Source of the DNA: Cristatella mucedo
Lineage: Eukaryota; Bryozoa; Phylactolaemata; Cristatellidae
Length of the DNA: 64,000 nt
Assembly (NCBI GenBank): GCA_009760855.2
Contig: WPIO01000170.1
Span: 485,501 to 549,500 of the forward strand
Direction of reading: 5' to 3'
Both the position numbers and the translations under genes were made by a program. Shown in pieces: positions 58,359 through 64,000 of the stretch. Numbering within the stretch: the first letter of the stretch is position 1; the number at the start of each line of letters is the position of its first letter. Below the pieces are notes generated by a model. It ran no database searches, was not told the DNA's origin, and was given only the letters and a program-made list of their open reading frames with translations.

Positions 58359-59100
58359 GTAAGAGAGTAGCTGCAGTCCGCTGCAAGAAGCAAGAGTCCT
58401 CGCTCACTGTCGTGCCTTCTTTTGATGCCTTTCATTGATGTCTTTGTTATGCTCGTTTTTGGTAAATTAGTTATTATAGCCATTAGCAATCAGTCTGCAT
58501 TGTCAAACATCAACAGTGTGATGCTGACGATTGCAGCTGACCAAGTATTTGTTTTAAAGCACCTGTAAGCATTTGCAACCCTTAGGTCCATTCCATTTTT
58601 TACTTTTTTTTTGAACACATTTTGACTCTGTAGAGGATGTAAATGCATGTTAAAGGGCTAGTAGTCTTTTTGGACTGGTAGATGTACTTCGAGATGAGGT
58701 CGTTAGTGTCACGGTTGAATGTGGACAATGCAATGCCCTACTTTGGAGTGACAGCATTGCAGATGCTCAACGGCCGCATGTGCCGATATCGCCCACTTTC
58801 CTGAGCCCTATGCTTTTTCCGGCTGGCCATAAATGTTAGGATTGTCTACTAACGCACGCCCACGCCATTCTGGCCCATGCACAGCCTTGCCCATGCTTTG
58901 CATGCAGAACAGATGTTTGTGAAGCAGGTAGTGCTTTAGGGCTTCGACCTAGCTGATGCCTGTAAGGATGGTACGTTGGAGTCAGATCGACCTTGTTATT
59001 TTTATTATTGCCAGCACTTGCTTCACTTTACTTTTACCAATTCAGACTGCTGCCTATGCCTGCTGGCAGGCAGCAAAGTAGTGATAGTAAATGCTGACCT
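58359..59100. other. NSF intron 16, proximal part
   Basis: A faint reversed L2A word series (58655-58765) is seen; otherwise nothing recognised, and no further NSF exon. Confidence 0.4.
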
Positions 59101-59106
59101 GTTTAT

Positions 59107-59695
59107 AATAATAATAATAATAATGCACTTGATAAAGCACCCTCAGAGAGCTCAATCTCTTTCTAGGCGCTTTACATTTGCTGCAAAGGGAAATGCAATT
59201 GAATGCTGAGTAATATCATGCTTGATAAACAACATGAATAACATGGTTAGGGGTGACATGCACAGATTCAGCATGCAAATGTGGTTAGTGGCAGCATGCA
59301 AATGTGGTTAGTGGCAGCATGCACAGTGTCAGCACGCATAAGCACGTGAAGGACGAATCACAGGGGCCCACTAAATGCTGTCCTAAAAAGGTGTGTTTGT
59401 AAGTTCTTTTTAAATGTGGTCAAGTCAGGGGATGTTATGACGCAAGTCGGGAGGGAGTTCCAGGCTTTGGGAGCATACGAACTAAATGCACGGTCTCCAA
59501 AGGATTTGAAGTTTGTACGAGGTATTGGTAGACTGTTGGATTCCGAAAAGCGGGGGTTCGATGCTTGGCCTGGTGGGGGAGTAGAACTGAGAGATAGGCT
59601 GTAGCCAAAGAATGAAGTGACCCACAAATGAGCAACAAAACCTTGAAGTCAATCCGTTGCTTGTATGGTAGCCAGTGCAGGTCGGCGAGAAGTGA
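59107..59695 (-). mobile_element. L2A LINE, 3' fragment (reverse)
   Basis: Reversed (ATT)n, stem-loop, 3' UTR and RT C-terminus up to GTGCAGGTCGGCGAGAAGTG. The 3' UTR contains a 30-base local duplication (ATGTGGTTAGTGGCAGCATG twice around 59278-59325). Confidence 0.92.
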
Positions 59696-59741
59696 GTGTT
59701 TTAGCTCTGTTTGGGCGCATGATGCACCGAGTAAGCCTCGC

Positions 59742-59925
59742 TAATAAATAAATCCTAGCTGATTAAACAGCCTCTTTTTGTATAGCGACAGTAGAGCCTT
59801 TACGGCTATCACCACTGCTTGCAGTGGCGATAAAGAATCGCCCACCGCAGGAATCGAACCCACGACCTCGCGACCGAGGTCGTGAAAGCAACCGCCTTAC
59901 CTAGTGTGCCATCACGGCACACCAC
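59742..59925 (-). mobile_element. SINE2 copy (reverse), full-length
   Basis: The best match to 15143-15330 in reverse: CCTAGCTGATTAAACAGCCT at the tail end, box B reverse (GGAATCGAACCCACG), the hairpin and box A reverse (CCTTACCTAGTGTGCCA). Confidence 0.88.
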
Positions 59926-59929
59926 TAAT

Positions 59930-63060
<3,131 letters not shown>

Positions 63061-64000
63061 GGATACGTAACTCCTACGGCTAAGCCAGGCGAGTTTGCTT
63101 GGTGGGTGGCGGACTGCTCAAGGTCGGGTCAGCCAATGTCTGTCTGCCTGACCGTGGACAGGTTAGGATGCCAGAGCGTCATCCAAACGACAGGACTTGT
63201 CCAGTCGATCGGGGCCTGGCTGATTGTACTCCTTTGCTGTGCTCCATACTCCTGGCTGATTGTGGTGCCATGGTGAAGTTCCTTCTGATGCCACGGTGAA
63301 GTTCCTTCCAAAAGCCCAAAGTAAAAAGGAAGGTTTAGCTGTTTCAACCGCCTCGTTTATTTAGAGGCAGAAAGGCCATAGTAGCTGTTCTACCGTCAGT
63401 GAAGAATTACCTGCTGCAGCACTCGAACGGACGATCTGGAGTGTTAAGTGCAAGCACCTCACCCGTAGGCTAACATATCGGGTCCCAGGAGTTGCCAAAA
63501 CAAGCCGAATGTATCTAGAATTTGGTGCTTACAAGCAAACGTGATTGTTGATGCATGCACCATGTACTCTAATATGCCATTGGGATATAAGTATTTAGAG
63601 TTATCATTTAAGTTTCAAATCGTTTGCTAAATTGTGAATTTTTGATGGTCTTTTTTATTTTAGACCATATGCGAGTTATTTTAACTTAGACTTTGTGAAT
63701 GTATGTTATTGTGTTGAGTTTATATGTGAATGCATGCACTGGATATTTCTAATTATGCGTGTGATTTGGATGTATATTTCGAGATTTTTCGTTGCACGTT
63801 GGTGATTGGCCAAACTATATATGGCTGTGTTAATAAGATGTACTGTAGTATGGCTGCACGTGACCATAGCTAGCTGATGTCGAATCTCTAGCCTATCTAT
63901 CTTACTCAGTCGCTTACTTCTGGCTGTCTAACATGCAATTATAAACTTTTCTTATTGGGCGTCCTGAAAAGCACACTGGCTAGTTGACTAATTCAGTATT
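63061..64000. other. NSF intron 16, distal part, with a SINE2-like fragment
   Basis: A reversed, diverged SINE2 lies at about 63330-63480 (CTGCTGCAGCACTCGAACGG as the box B region). GGTGAAGTTCCTTC occurs twice at 63271-63309. No further NSF exon is seen. Confidence 0.45.

Overview
The window is animal nuclear DNA from an invertebrate; I cannot place the phylum. The evidence is a spliced gene with GT-AG introns of about 0.27 to 10.6 kb, a CpG-dense promoter-like region, long dinucleotide microsatellites, and dense non-LTR retrotransposon and tRNA-derived SINE debris. It does not look like bacterial, plant or compact fungal DNA.

The one host gene I can identify is NSF (N-ethylmaleimide-sensitive factor, the AAA+ ATPase that disassembles SNARE complexes). 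It runs on the + strand from a proposed start codon at 18613 to the last exon seen, ending at 58358. I assembled 16 coding exons whose phases agree at every junction except for one extra base inside exon 13. They give about 591 residues: the N domain, all of the D1 ATPase domain and the start of D2 through its P-loop. About 150 C-terminal residues (rest of D2) must lie beyond 64000.

Layout. 1-18000: upstream intergenic DNA with microsatellites, a small minisatellite, a 187-bp hAT element resembling SPIN/URR1 with a perfect 8-bp target duplication (5554-5756), LINE fragments, a 328-bp direct-repeat pair (11148/12282) and a CpG-dense patch (6100-6420). 18300-19330: CpG-dense NSF promoter/first exon. 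18631-58224: NSF introns, filled with LINE and SINE copies. 58359-64000: the next NSF intron, including a long reverse LINE with endonuclease and reverse transcriptase.

Two LINE families dominate, called here L2A and L2B (my names; RT and tail features suggest the L2/CR1 group). L2A ends in a short stem-loop tail (AGCGCC...GGGCGCT) followed by (ATT)n. L2B ends in repeats of ATTAC/TACATT. Two SINE families are visible. SINE1 has a tRNA-like head and a tail matching the L2A stem-loop, suggesting it uses the L2-type machinery. SINE2 has a tRNA-like head with a hairpin before box B. Several nested insertions give a relative order of events. Other old, degenerate LINE copies fill much of the remaining intron sequence. 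I saw no rRNA, CRISPR array, operon or new multi-gene system.
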